A stretch of 64,000 nt of DNA from Chersky-840 sp963838775 (GCA_963838775.1 CAWISP010000025.1:186001-250000), one strand, 5' to 3'; counted from the stretch's first letter, positions 1 to 8,877 are shown. The notes: generated by a model from the letters alone, not told the origin. Made by a program: numbers and translations.

Positions 1-406
1 CCCGGAACTGCAGAGGTCCCGGTGCCGGTGCCGGTGCCGGTGCCGGTGCCGGTGCCGGTGCCGGTGCCGGTGCCGGTGCCGGTGCGCGCAGGGCGGGGTA
101 GACGGCGCTCCGGTCACAACTCGCGTAGAGGTACACCCACGCTTCGGCGCGTGGACCGATCCGGCCGGCCAGCACGTCGCGTTCGTCGAGCCCCAGAAGA
201 GAGGCCGGGAAGCCGTCGGTGCCGTAACAGGCGTGACACAGCCCGGCCATCTGCACATCCTCGGAGGCTCCCCACTCCCCGAGCAGGGCCGCAACCCGAA
301 GGAGGTGCTCGAGCAGGGTCCCGCCCGGATGTGCGATGCCACCCGCACCTCGTTCGACGAGCATGTCGAGCGTCGGGTGCTCGAGCTCGGGTCGGACAAC
401 GCTCAT
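1..406 (-). CDS. DUF6817-like protein, 3' part cut off by window edge
   Basis: The frame opens at ATG 406-404 behind a GGGAGG-type ribosome site and stays open to base 1. The first 110 residues contain HPGGTLLEHLLRVAALL, a CHACYGTDGFP segment and an Arg-rich WVYLYASCDRS segment. I recognise these as the small actinobacterial DUF6817 family, which has an HD-like helical look but no assigned activity. The domain then runs into an Ala-Pro linker of about 21 residues encoded by a hexanucleotide repeat, and the protein continues past the window. It lies 78 bases downstream of yidC on the same strand, so co-transcription is plausible. The family call is from memory of its motifs; no function is claimed. 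Confidence 0.7.
   Translation of the reverse strand, partial: MSVVRPELEHPTLDMLVERGAGGIAHPGGTLLEHLLRVAALLGEWGASEDVQMAGLCHACYGTDGFPASLLGLDERDVLAGRIGPRAEAWVYLYASCDRSAVYPALRAPAPAPAPAPAPAPAPAPAPAPGPLQFR
21..84. repeat. (GGTGCC)n hexanucleotide repeat
   Basis: Ten full GGTGCC units followed by GGTG, with no mismatch. On the minus strand the array is read in the DUF6817 frame as alternating Ala-Pro. Because the period is a multiple of three, copy-number change would lengthen or shorten the linker without breaking the frame. Confidence 0.97.
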
Positions 407-484
407 CGTCCCTCCCCCGGTCGTCGCAAGTGTCGACGCCGAGGTCCAGGATGATGGTGGAGCCCAGAGGTGTCAAGAGCCCCG

Positions 485-1330
485 TCAGGGCTCACCACCT
501 CCCGCCAGTCGGTGTGGGGCCGGCATGGGGATCCGAAACGACTTCGGTCGGAGAGCGCATCTCTGGATGGCGATCCGGCACACCGTCGACGCGACGAAGT
601 AGACAACGACACCGGCGGGAAAACGCACGTAGACGAGGACGTAGATCAACGGGATGAACCGTTGCAACACCGTCGCCTGCGGAGTCCCGGCATGGTTCGA
701 TACCTGACCGTTCATCTGCCTCGTCTGGATCCATTGCATGGCGACACCGACGACTGCGAGCGCCGCGTACGGCAGATACGCCGCCCATGAGCCGTGGGGA
801 CTGAGGAGGCTCGAAGCCAGGTTGAACCCGAAGGCGTGCATCTGACCCGGGTGCGCCCGGAGGTTCTTGGCGAGTTGGACAGAATGATTGACATACAGCG
901 GCGCCGCCACCCGTCCGTGGTCGACCGTGTGGGTCAGGCCCCTGATGACACCGAAAAGGACGACGAACATCGGGATCTGGAGCAGCAACGGCACAAAGCC
1001 GCCCAACGGGCTGACACCGTGGGCGCGGTAGAGCGCAAGCATGACTTCGTTGAGACGGGCGCTATCCCCCTTGTACTTCTGTTGGACCTTCCTGAGCTCC
1101 GGTTGCAGGCGCTGCATGGCCAAGGCCGAGCGCGTCGCCTTGACCGTCAGGGGCGCCGATACCGCCATCACCACGATGGTCAACAGCGTGATCGCGACCG
1201 CGTAATTTGGGACGAGCGCGTAACACGCCGCCAACAGCCAGGCCATGACCTGGTAGAGGGGGGCAAAGATCCTTCCGAGGGTGCTCCCGAGGACGGGCAG
1301 CACCCCAACGACGAGTTGGGTTGTAGACAC
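485..1330 (-). CDS. yidC: YidC/Oxa1/Alb3 family membrane protein insertase
   Basis: This is an integral membrane insertase that helps proteins enter the cytoplasmic membrane. It is about 281 residues. An N-terminal membrane segment is followed by the family hallmark, a cytoplasmic stretch MQRLQPELRKVQQKYKGD and then LGGFVPLLLQIPMFVVLFGVIR, and by later hydrophobic segments near YLPYAALAVVGVAMQW and FIPLIYVLVYVRFPAGVVVYF. I chose GTG 1330 because AAGGAG lies seven bases upstream; the frame extends to 1381 without a comparable site. It lacks the long periplasmic domain of proteobacterial YidC, as expected for actinobacteria. A small membrane protein precedes it. Actinobacteria usually have a main YidC near rnpA/rpmH, which are absent here, so this may be a second paralogue. 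Confidence 0.92.
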   Translation of the reverse strand: MSTTQLVVGVLPVLGSTLGRIFAPLYQVMAWLLAACYALVPNYAVAITLLTIVVMAVSAPLTVKATRSALAMQRLQPELRKVQQKYKGDSARLNEVMLALYRAHGVSPLGGFVPLLLQIPMFVVLFGVIRGLTHTVDHGRVAAPLYVNHSVQLAKNLRAHPGQMHAFGFNLASSLLSPHGSWAAYLPYAALAVVGVAMQWIQTRQMNGQVSNHAGTPQATVLQRFIPLIYVLVYVRFPAGVVVYFVASTVCRIAIQRCALRPKSFRIPMPAPHRLAGGGEP

Positions 1331-1396
1331 AGGGTTCTCCTTCGCGAGCCTGAACTGGTTGACAGAAAGCAGCAGCCCCATGGGGGCGCTGCGTCG

Positions 1397-1672
1397 TCAA
1401 CGTCGAGGCTGCGAAAGAAGAACCAAGCGAGGGACCGAGCCCGACCCCCAGGTGGGGAGCCATCCGTCGGCCTGAACGTGGCCGATCGAAGAAACGACGA
1501 GCCCAGCGCTGATACCGGGTGCCGACCAGCACGAGACCATGACGGTGATACTGAGCTCGGCGACGAACGCCAGGGCGGTCACCGCCAAGGCCAGGTCCGG
1601 CTGGATCAGCGCCGCGCCCGCTCCCCATTTGCACAGCGTCAAGAAGAGGACTCGGGCTAGCACTGCCAACAA
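1397..1672 (-). CDS. small membrane protein upstream of yidC
   Basis: About 91 residues. Two hydrophobic stretches (around ARVLFLTLCKWGAG and ALAVTALAFVAELSITVMV) are followed by a short polar tail. Start codons are weak: TTG at 1672 or 1669, or GTG at 1663, none with a strong ribosome site. It lies directly before yidC on the same strand. In streptomycetes a small two-helix protein (DUF6412) often sits beside a yidC paralogue; position and architecture match but the C-terminal tail does not, so the family link is only suggested. The function is unknown. Confidence 0.45.
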   Translation of the reverse strand: MLAVLARVLFLTLCKWGAGAALIQPDLALAVTALAFVAELSITVMVSCWSAPGISAGLVVSSIGHVQADGWLPTWGSGSVPRLVLLSQPRR

Positions 1673-1847
1673 TCTTATCGGGGCGCGGGCCGAATGACCC
1701 GAACTCCACGTCCTCCGAGTTGTCGTCATCCTCGGTAGGAACTCGAGCCACGTCGGGGTGTGCAGGCGTTGTCGTACAGTGGTCAGGCCGGACATCATTC
1801 GGGTCGGGCCACCCCGACCACCCTCTTGCCCCGGAGGGCACCACGCC

Positions 1848-3239
1848 ATGACCACGTTCCCGTACCAGGACCGCTTCGACATCAATCGCCGCTTGCCTGA
1901 AAGCGGCCGCAGTCACGAGGAGATCCTCGGCGAGCTGGTGGCGATGGCAAAGGAGGAGGATGCCTTCTGGGAGACCGGGAAGTGCTCGGGCACGATGTAC
2001 TGCGGCGATCACGACCACTACCACTTCCTGAACAACGCCTTCGGACTCTTCGCCCACGTCAACTCGCTCCAGCGAGACATGTGCCCGAGCTCGACCAAGT
2101 TCGAAGCCGAGATCATCGCCATGACGCTCGACCTCCTCCACGCCGAGGCTGTCGAGGGCTCGAGGCCGGCCGGCCTCGTCACGACGGGTGGAACGGGCAG
2201 CATCGCCCACGCCATGCTGGCCTACCGCGAGCACGCCGCGCAGGAGCGAGGAGTGACCCGACCGAACGTCGTCAAGCCCGAGACGGCCCACCCCGCCTTC
2301 GACAAGGCGTGCCATCTCTTCGGCATCGAGTTGCGGCGCGCACCGGTCGACCCCGAGACCACACTCGTCGACGTCGACTGGGTCGACAAGAACATCGACG
2401 ACCAGACCGTTGCCATCATCGGCTCGGCGTGCAACTACGGCTACGGGACGGTCGACCCCATCGCCGAGCTCTCGGACGTGGCGATGGATCGCGGCGTGGG
2501 GCTCCACGTCGACAGTTGCCTGGGCGGATTCATCCTCCCCTTCGGCCAGGAGCTCGGATACGACATCCCCGTCTTCGACTATCGCGTGCCCGGTGTCACT
2601 TCGATATCCGCCGACACCCACAAGTACGGCTACGCGTTGAAGGGCACCTCGGTGCTCACGTTTCGCGACCAGGCGCTGCGGAATTCCCAGTACTTCTTCC
2701 TCACCGACTGGAGCGGGGGGAAGTACTGCTCTCCGGGCATGGAGGGGTCGCGCTCGGGTGGTCTGCTGGCCGCCACGTGGGCCTCGATGGTGCATCTCGG
2801 CCGCGAGGGATACCGCAATCACGCCCGGCGCATCTTCGAGACGGCCGCCATCATGCAGGACGCGGTGCGTTCCCATCCCGAGTTGCACCTGCGGGGCCGA
2901 CCCACCTTCCTGTTCAGCTTCACCTCTGACGCTTTCGACGTGTACCACGTCAACGACTTCATGCGTCTGCGCGGGTGGCGCCTCAACGGCCAGCAGTACC
3001 CGAACTCATTGCACATGGCGGTGACACGGCCCCAGACCCAGGCCGGCGTGGCAGAAGCCTTCGCCATCGACCTCGCCGACGCCGTCCACTACGCCCACGA
3101 GCACAAAGACGAGGCGCCTCGGTCGGGCGCCATCTACGGCGGTGTCGCCGGCGGCATGACCGACGAGGCCGACACCTTCATCAAAGCCGTCATGGCCGAC
3201 ATGATGGACGGCTACCAGCAGGTCCCCGGGGAGGAGTGA
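1848..3239 (+). CDS. PLP-dependent lyase/decarboxylase, sphingosine-1-phosphate lyase-like (group II decarboxylase fold)
   Basis: A 463-residue fold-type I pyridoxal-phosphate enzyme. Visible marks are the glycine-rich phosphate-binding segment VTTGGTGSIAHA, the HVDSCLGGF segment with the PLP-ring aspartate, and SADTHKYGYALKG, where Lys259 should carry PLP. The DTHKYGYALKGTS pattern resembles sphingosine-1-phosphate lyase more than glutamate decarboxylase. Known relatives cleave phosphorylated amino alcohols or decarboxylate amino acids; the substrate here is unknown. The start at ATG 1848 has CGGAGGG about 10 bases upstream. The stop overlaps the next gene's GTG by four bases, so it is probably translated together with the FGGY kinase. 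There is no membrane segment, unlike the eukaryotic lyase. Confidence 0.85.
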   Translation: MTTFPYQDRFDINRRLPESGRSHEEILGELVAMAKEEDAFWETGKCSGTMYCGDHDHYHFLNNAFGLFAHVNSLQRDMCPSSTKFEAEIIAMTLDLLHAEAVEGSRPAGLVTTGGTGSIAHAMLAYREHAAQERGVTRPNVVKPETAHPAFDKACHLFGIELRRAPVDPETTLVDVDWVDKNIDDQTVAIIGSACNYGYGTVDPIAELSDVAMDRGVGLHVDSCLGGFILPFGQELGYDIPVFDYRVPGVTSISADTHKYGYALKGTSVLTFRDQALRNSQYFFLTDWSGGKYCSPGMEGSRSGGLLAATWASMVHLGREGYRNHARRIFETAAIMQDAVRSHPELHLRGRPTFLFSFTSDAFDVYHVNDFMRLRGWRLNGQQYPNSLHMAVTRPQTQAGVAEAFAIDLADAVHYAHEHKDEAPRSGAIYGGVAGGMTDEADTFIKAVMADMMDGYQQVPGEE

Positions 3240-4837
3240 CCGCACCACGCCACGAGCGCTTCGTCCTCGCCGTCGACCTGGGGTCGGGTGGCCCGAAGGT
3301 CGGGCTCGTCTCGCTGTCCGGCGTGGTGTTGTGGATCGATCACGTCCCCCTGGCCACCCGGATGCTTCCCGGTGGAGGGGCGGTCCAGGACGCCGAGGAA
3401 TGGTGGCGTGTGATCGCGGATGCCAGCCGGAGGGCGATGGCGAGCGGTGCGGTCCGTCCCGAACAGGTCGTGGCCGTGTCGTGCACCGGGCAGTGGGCGA
3501 GCACGGTCCCCGTGGCCGAGGACGGGCGACCGGTCGGGGACTGTGTCATGTGGATGGACAGCCGGGGCGCTCCCCACACGCGCCGCGCCGTGGGCGGCCC
3601 GGTCTCGGGATATGCGCCGTTGGCCTTGTGGCGCTGGGTGCGACACACCGGTGGCGCCCCGTCCACGTCGGGGGCCGACCCGATCGGGCACATGCTGTAC
3701 CTCGAGCACGACGAGCCCACCGTGGCCCAGCGGGCCCGGTGGTACCTGGAGCCCGTCGACTACCTGTCGATGCGCTTCACGGGCGTGGCCGCCGCCTCCC
3801 CCGCGTCGATGACCGCGGCGTGGCTCACCGACAACCGGCGCCCCGAGCGACTCGTCTACGACCCGGTGCTCGTGCGACGCGCCGGCGTGCCCGCCGACAA
3901 GCTCCCGCCACTGGTGCCGACCGGTTCGGTGGTGGGCGAGGTGCAGGCGGAGGTCGCCGACGAGCTCGGGCTCCCCGGTGGGGTCGTGGTTGTGACGGGC
4001 ACGCCCGACCTCCACTCCGCCGCGGTTGGTTCAGGTGCCGTACTCGACTACCAGACCCACCTCGTCATCAGCACGACCTCGTGGATCAGTTGCCCGGTGC
4101 CGATGAAGAAGACCGATGTCACCCACCAGATCGCGTCGGTCCCGGGACTGGCGCCCGGGCGCTACCTCATCGCCGACAACCACGACACCGGCGGCCTCTG
4201 CCTGCAGTGGCTGCGCGACAACGTGATCGACCCTGCCGACGGTCTGTTCGACCCGCACTCCGGCCTCTCCCTGAGTTTCGACGCCATGACGGCATTGGCC
4301 GCATCGGTACCCGCAGGCAGTGGCGACGTCGTGTTCACCCCTTGGCTGGCGGGAGAACGATCGCCGGTGGACGACCGCAGCGCCCGGGCCGGCTTCCACA
4401 ACCTGTCCCTGACGGCGACGCGCGCCCATCTGGTGCGGTCCGTGCTCGAAGGTGTCGCCTACAACAGCCGGTGGCTCTTCGACTCGGTGGAACGGTTCGC
4501 CAAGCGCCGCCTCGATCCGCTGCGCGTGATCGGCGGGGGCGCCGCGTCCGACCTGTGGTGCCAGATCCACGCCGACGTCCTGGGTCGCACCATGGAACGC
4601 GTCGCCGAACCCCTGCGCGCCAACCTGCGGGGGGCCGCGATGTTCGCGGCCGTCGCCCTGGGTGACGTGGATCTCGAAGAGGTTGACGGTCTTGTGCGCG
4701 TCGACGCCCGCTTCGAGCCCGACGCGGACGATGCCGCCACCTACGACAGGCTGTTCGCCGAGTTCCCCAAGCTGTACCGCAGCCAGAAACCGATGTTCGC
4801 CCGGCTCAACCGCCCCCGGAACGAGCCCCGGACCTAG
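3236..4837 (+). CDS. FGGY-family carbohydrate kinase (xylulokinase-like)
   Basis: A 533-residue sugar/polyol kinase with two actin-like ATPase domains. The N-terminal phosphate-binding motif is LAVDLGSGGPKVGLV, which departs from the usual D-x-G-T-x-S. The substrate-side region has VSCTGQWAS and MWMDSRGAPH. The C-terminal half has FTPWLAGERSPVDD and GGGAASDLWCQIHADVLG, as in xylulokinases. GTG 3236 overlaps the lyase stop, with GGGGAGGA just upstream. The strict coupling to a PLP lyase suggests one two-step pathway in which a polyol or amino-polyol is phosphorylated and then cleaved. That pathway is inference; the fold assignment is firm. Confidence 0.88.
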   Translation: MTAPRHERFVLAVDLGSGGPKVGLVSLSGVVLWIDHVPLATRMLPGGGAVQDAEEWWRVIADASRRAMASGAVRPEQVVAVSCTGQWASTVPVAEDGRPVGDCVMWMDSRGAPHTRRAVGGPVSGYAPLALWRWVRHTGGAPSTSGADPIGHMLYLEHDEPTVAQRARWYLEPVDYLSMRFTGVAAASPASMTAAWLTDNRRPERLVYDPVLVRRAGVPADKLPPLVPTGSVVGEVQAEVADELGLPGGVVVVTGTPDLHSAAVGSGAVLDYQTHLVISTTSWISCPVPMKKTDVTHQIASVPGLAPGRYLIADNHDTGGLCLQWLRDNVIDPADGLFDPHSGLSLSFDAMTALAASVPAGSGDVVFTPWLAGERSPVDDRSARAGFHNLSLTATRAHLVRSVLEGVAYNSRWLFDSVERFAKRRLDPLRVIGGGAASDLWCQIHADVLGRTMERVAEPLRANLRGAAMFAAVALGDVDLEEVDGLVRVDARFEPDADDAATYDRLFAEFPKLYRSQKPMFARLNRPRNEPRT

Positions 4838-4927
4838 CCCCAGAAGCAGCGCGAGCTGTCGCGACCATACTGATCCGATGACAAGTCGGGCCTCTCACAC
4901 GCCCGGCCCGATGACGCTCTCGGCCCG

Positions 4928-6238
4928 ATGACGCGCTCGGCGCGCGCTCCGGGACGGTCGGGGGTCGCACGGAGCCTCGTCGTGCTCGTGAGCGCCGTGG
5001 TCTTCGTCGACACGGTGTTCTTCACGGCGTTGACGCCGCTCCTGCCGCACTACGTCCACACCCTCGGCCTTTCCAAAGCCCAGGCCGGCATCCTGGTGGC
5101 GTCGTATCCCATCGGGACGCTTCTCGGGGCGGTGCCCGGGGGCATCCTCGCCAGCCGGTTCGGCGTCCGACCGGCCGTCGTCGTCGGGCTGGCTGCGATG
5201 AGCGTGGCCAGTTTGGTGTTCGGCTACGCGCACTCGCTGGCGCTGCTCGATACGGCCCGGTTCGTCCAGGGTGTCGCCGGCGCGTGCACCTGGGCGGGCG
5301 GACTCGCCTGGCTCGCTGCCGCGGCCAACGCCGACCGGCGGGGCGCCGCCCTCGGAACGGCCTTTTCGGCCGCGGTGGGTGGAGCGCTCATCGGGCCGGT
5401 CATCGGCGCCGTCGCCAGCCACGTCGGGACCGGGCCGGCGTTTTCGGCGGCCACGGTTGCAGGTGGCACCTTGATGCTGGCCAGCCTGCTCGTACCCAAG
5501 CCGGTGGTCGGCATCCCCCAAACCCTTCGCAGCGCCCTCCCCGCCATCACCGAACCCGCCATCTCGGTGGGGATGTGGCTGACGTTCCTGGCCGGGCTGG
5601 CGCTCGGCGTCATCGACGTGCTCGCTCCCCTCCGACTCAACCGGCTCGGTGCGGACGCGATCGTCATCGCCGGGATCTTCCTGGGCGCAGCCGGGGTCGA
5701 GGTGGTGCTCGCCCCACTGGTCGGCCGGCTGGCGGACCGACGGGGCCGCATGACCCCGGTCCGCTTGTCGCTCGCCGCCGCCATCGTCGTCAGCGTCCTG
5801 GCTCCCTGGCTCAGGCCCCTCGCCGTGCTCGGGGTCCTCCTGGTCGTCGGTCTCCCGGCGTTCGGGACCCTGTTCGTGCCCGCCGCGGCGATGATCGGCG
5901 ACGGGGCTGATCGGCGCCGGCTCCACCACGGCCTGGCCTATGGCCTCGGCAATCTGGCCTGGGCCTCGGGGCAGGGGATCGCCGCCGCCGCCAGCGGTGC
6001 GCTCGCCCAGGCGACGACCGACGCTGTCCCGTACCTGCTCATGGCCGCCACGTTGGCGGGAACGGCGTGGGTGCTCAGGCGCAAGGGCGACGGCGGCACA
6101 CTGGATCAGGAAACGGGTGACGAGCACGCAGACGACCAGCACCCGACGAGCGCGACCGAAACGGTCATGCCCGATACCCGGAGCGGCCGTCCCACGGGTC
6201 CCACCGACAGTCCCGACGAAGGGAGAAGTGCACAGTGA
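4928..6238 (+). CDS. MFS transporter
   Basis: A 436-residue polytopic membrane protein with about twelve hydrophobic segments. The loop between segments 2 and 3 reads GGILASRFGVRPAVVVG, and the matching second-half loop is GRLADRRGRMTPVR, the MFS signature. The tail is polar and unusually rich in Thr, Asp and Pro. The substrate cannot be told from sequence. Sugar or drug export are both possible, and proximity to the kinase-lyase pair makes a metabolite role reasonable but unproven. The stop overlaps the VOC gene's GTG start by four bases. Two other ATG codons just upstream (4879 and 4911) are not in frame with this protein. Confidence 0.85.
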   Translation: MTRSARAPGRSGVARSLVVLVSAVVFVDTVFFTALTPLLPHYVHTLGLSKAQAGILVASYPIGTLLGAVPGGILASRFGVRPAVVVGLAAMSVASLVFGYAHSLALLDTARFVQGVAGACTWAGGLAWLAAAANADRRGAALGTAFSAAVGGALIGPVIGAVASHVGTGPAFSAATVAGGTLMLASLLVPKPVVGIPQTLRSALPAITEPAISVGMWLTFLAGLALGVIDVLAPLRLNRLGADAIVIAGIFLGAAGVEVVLAPLVGRLADRRGRMTPVRLSLAAAIVVSVLAPWLRPLAVLGVLLVVGLPAFGTLFVPAAAMIGDGADRRRLHHGLAYGLGNLAWASGQGIAAAASGALAQATTDAVPYLLMAATLAGTAWVLRRKGDGGTLDQETGDEHADDQHPTSATETVMPDTRSGRPTGPTDSPDEGRSAQ

Positions 6239-6645
6239 AGTTCCGGCCCGGGGAGCCCATCCTCCACCTGTCGATGCCGGTCAGAGACCTCGAAGAGTCC
6301 CGGCGCTTCTACGTCGAGGTCCTCGGCTGTGAGCCTGGACGGGCCGGGGACCGGTCGCTCGACGTGTTCTTCTTCGGCTGCCAGGTGACGCTCCACGAAA
6401 GGCCGTCCGAGTTGCTCACCCCCCAGCAGCGGGGCGTCCGGCACTTCGGTGTCACCCTTACCGAGGACCAGTGGAGAAACCTGGTCGACCGCCTCCGGGG
6501 TGAAGGGACTCCATTCGTACGCGAGCCCACCACCGACTACGCAGGCACCCCTCGTGAGCAGCGCAAGGCCATGGTGGCCGACCCCAGTGGCAACGCCATC
6601 GAGCTCAAGACCTACCGGGATCCGGGAGCCGCTCTGGCCCAGTGA
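6235..6645 (+). CDS. VOC (glyoxalase/bleomycin-resistance/dioxygenase) family protein
   Basis: A 136-residue single-domain protein starting at GTG 6235, which overlaps the MFS stop. It shows the paired beta-alpha-beta-beta-beta layout: ILHLSMPVRDLEESRRFYVEVLG at the N terminus and KAMVADPSGNAIELKTYRDP at the C terminus. His in ILHLS, His in VTLHE and Glu in IELK are the likely metal ligands. The family includes glyoxalase I, fosfomycin resistance proteins and extradiol dioxygenases; nothing here picks one. It is probably cotranscribed with the transporter. Confidence 0.82.
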   Translation: MKFRPGEPILHLSMPVRDLEESRRFYVEVLGCEPGRAGDRSLDVFFFGCQVTLHERPSELLTPQQRGVRHFGVTLTEDQWRNLVDRLRGEGTPFVREPTTDYAGTPREQRKAMVADPSGNAIELKTYRDPGAALAQ

Positions 6646-6705
6646 CCGGAATCCGTCGAGCCCTTCTGGCGTTGGCATGGGTCAGGCGGTCAGGAGGAGG
6701 CCACG

Positions 6706-7122
6706 GTGCCAGACGTCAACGACTTCAACAAGCAGATCATCGAAGAGTTCCGCGCCAACGGCGGGAAGCTGGGGGGAAACTTCGAGGGTGCGCCCATGCT
6801 TCTGCTGCACCACAAGGGCGCCAAGAGCGGTTCCGAACGCGTCAACCCCGTGATGTACCGGCCGGTGGGGAATTTGCTCGCCATCTTCGCGTCGAAAGGC
6901 GGAGCCCCGACCAATCCCGATTGGTACTACAACCTGCGTGCCCATCCCGAAACCACTGTCGAGGTGGGGACCGAGACGATCCCTGTCGTCGCCCGCGTCG
7001 CCGACGAGGCCGAACGGGCACCGATCTGGGAAGCACACAAACGCGACAATCCCGGTTTCGCCGACTACGAGAAGGGGACGTCGCGCCAGATCCCGGTTGT
7101 CATCCTCGACCGCGCCGGGTGA
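6706..7122 (+). CDS. F420-dependent nitroreductase/quinone reductase family (DDN-type)
   Basis: A 138-residue split beta-barrel protein of the deazaflavin-dependent reductase family. Typical marks are LLLHHKGAKSGSERVNPVMYRP near the N terminus, SKGGAPTNPDWYYNLRAHPE in the middle and a closing ILDRAG strand. The GTG 6706 start follows an AGGAGG box by seven bases. Members use cofactor F420H2 to reduce quinones, nitro compounds or unsaturated ketones. A similar but clearly different paralogue lies at 12009-12473. Cofactor use is known for the family, not shown here. Confidence 0.85.
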   Translation: MPDVNDFNKQIIEEFRANGGKLGGNFEGAPMLLLHHKGAKSGSERVNPVMYRPVGNLLAIFASKGGAPTNPDWYYNLRAHPETTVEVGTETIPVVARVADEAERAPIWEAHKRDNPGFADYEKGTSRQIPVVILDRAG

Positions 7123-7372
7123 CGAAAGGGGTTTGGGAGGTATGTGGGGACACCGAGGCCCACGAAGCTGCAGTTGGTCCCTTGATTACTGTCAAGAGAC
7201 AAGTCCATCCCGGCACGGCGCACTCTTCGACCTGACGTTGGTTGTCCACAGGATGAATTGACGCGCCCGACCGGACACGTGATGATCGGCTGGGAACAAG
7301 TTGTACGGTCGCGTGAAGGCAATTCGATGACCGACCAAAGTCGATGACCGACTAAAAAGTCCAGGGGGGAAA

Positions 7373-8698
7373 ATGAAATTCACCCGTGCCGCGGGATCAT
7401 TGTTCGTCGCCGCTCTCGTCGTAGGCAGCGTCGCCGCCCTGAGCTCAGGAGCTGCCTGGGCTGATGGCAACGGCGGCTGGTCCCAGGGCTCCCATGGCCA
7501 CCAAGGGCCCACCACACTGTTCGTGTCGCCATCGGCGAAGACAGGGAACTCCGATTGGTCGTGCGACAGCGCCGCCTATTCGACGATCGGAGCCGCCGTC
7601 AGTGCCGCCAGTCCGTGGGCGACCGTGGTCGTGTGCGGTGGCACCTACAACGAGCAGGTCGTCCTGAGTCAGCCCCTGACGCTTCAGGGGCGTGACGGCG
7701 CGACCATCGATGAGGCCGGGGTGACGCCGACGTTCTCGGTGCCGATGCCTCCGGGGCCTGCCGCCACGATCTACGCCGGCGTGGTCGTCATCAGCTCCAA
7801 CGTCACCATCGAGAATCTGACCATCAAGGACGCCATGGGTGAAGGCATCATCGTGGGTGGGCTCACCGCCCAGATCGCGCACGTGGAGATCCACGACAAC
7901 CAGGTGGTGAACAACGACTTGGGCGGCGGCATCCCCCCGGTATCGCCCTACTTCGAGTGTGCCGCCGAGGGCCAGGCCCCCGGTGACTGCGGTGAAGGGA
8001 TCCACCTCGTCGGGAACGTCGGCTGGTCCCAGGTGAGCGACAACTGGGTGAGCGGGAACTCCGGAGGGATCCTGCTTTCCGACGACATCGGGCCCACCCA
8101 CGACAACGTGGTCGAAGGCAACACGGTCACCAAGAACCTCTCCGACTGTGGGATCACCCTGCCGGGTCACAATCCGAACGCGCTGAGTGCGACGGGCACA
8201 CCCCAGCCGTCGGTCGCCGGCGTCTACAACAACCTCATCGAGGGCAACCAGGTCACCGACAACGGGACCACGGGTGAGGGCGCCGGCGTTCTCTTCGCCA
8301 ATGCGAGTGCGGGGACGGCGGTGTACAACAACTGGGTCGTCGGCAACTACATCGCCGGCAACGGGCTCTCGGGCGTGACGATGCACGCCCACACGCTCGC
8401 CCCGGGTACGTTCGAAGACCTGAGCGGCAACAACGTCGTGGGCAACTGGATCGGCACGAACAATGTCGAGGGTGATACGCTCGACTCGGCTCCGCCGCCC
8501 GCGCCCGCCGGGACCGAGGACCTGGTCACGACCGGCGTGCTGGTGTTCTCGGGCGGCACGCCCGTCAAGACCCACATCTCGGACAATCACATCTTCGGCG
8601 ACTCGGTCGGGATCTGGCTGAGCGCGCCGGTCACCGCACACGGGCTCGATGACAACGCGTTCCATCACGTGACGACGCCCGTGTCGGCGAACAACTGA
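7373..8698 (+). CDS. secreted right-handed beta-helix (pectate lyase-like) repeat protein
   Basis: A 441-residue protein with a signal peptide (MKFTRAAGSLFVAALVVGSVAAL, Ala-x-Ala-like cleavage near residue 30). The mature part starts its beta-helix with YSTIGAAVSAASPWATVVVCGGTYNE and continues as irregular coils rich in the N-x-V/I-x-N pattern (DNQVVNND, DNWVSGN, GNTVTKN, GNQVTDN, GNYIAGN). This is the parallel beta-helix fold of carbohydrate-active or adhesin-like proteins, but no catalytic residues are recognisable. The start has a GGGGGG ribosome site. Upstream (7123-7372) are two near-identical copies of TCGATGACCGAC. A strong hairpin follows the stop. Confidence 0.85.
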   Translation: MKFTRAAGSLFVAALVVGSVAALSSGAAWADGNGGWSQGSHGHQGPTTLFVSPSAKTGNSDWSCDSAAYSTIGAAVSAASPWATVVVCGGTYNEQVVLSQPLTLQGRDGATIDEAGVTPTFSVPMPPGPAATIYAGVVVISSNVTIENLTIKDAMGEGIIVGGLTAQIAHVEIHDNQVVNNDLGGGIPPVSPYFECAAEGQAPGDCGEGIHLVGNVGWSQVSDNWVSGNSGGILLSDDIGPTHDNVVEGNTVTKNLSDCGITLPGHNPNALSATGTPQPSVAGVYNNLIEGNQVTDNGTTGEGAGVLFANASAGTAVYNNWVVGNYIAGNGLSGVTMHAHTLAPGTFEDLSGNNVVGNWIGTNNVEGDTLDSAPPPAPAGTEDLVTTGVLVFSGGTPVKTHISDNHIFGDSVGIWLSAPVTAHGLDDNAFHHVTTPVSANN

Positions 8699-8730
8699 CG
8701 CCGGACCGGCGCACGCCGGACGAGCTCGGG

Positions 8731-8757
8731 AACTGGGGGCGCTGAGCGCCCCCAGTT
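8731..8757 (+). terminator. strong hairpin after the beta-helix gene
   Basis: A perfect 12-base-pair inverted repeat, AACTGGGGGCGC and GCGCCCCCAGTT, with a three-base TGA loop. It begins 33 bases after the stop. There is no long T run afterwards, which is common for high-GC actinobacterial terminators. Confidence 0.8.
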
Positions 8758-8877
8758 TCGCGTCGGGCCCGACTCGACCGACGTTTCGGCGCGACACGGC
8801 CTGGCGCGTCGACCGCCCTCGCCGCCGCGTCCGGAAAACCCCGAAATTCGGCAACGCACCTCGTAGGCTTGACGTTG

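Noticed and set aside
22..657. Plus-strand frame beginning with Pro-Val repeats
   Set aside because: It is the hexanucleotide repeat read on the wrong strand, continuing antisense to DUF6817 and yidC with an Arg/Pro/Ser composition.
1062..2948. 628-codon open frame on the minus strand
   Set aside because: Antisense to the PLP lyase and yidC genes; its composition is typical of high-GC shadow frames and no domain is recognisable.
3331..4665. Long plus-strand frame inside the FGGY kinase gene
   Set aside because: Arg/Pro/Gly-rich shadow of the kinase frame with no family motif.
7445..8854. 469-codon minus-strand frame
   Set aside because: Antisense to the beta-helix gene, which has a signal peptide, ribosome site and terminator on the other strand.
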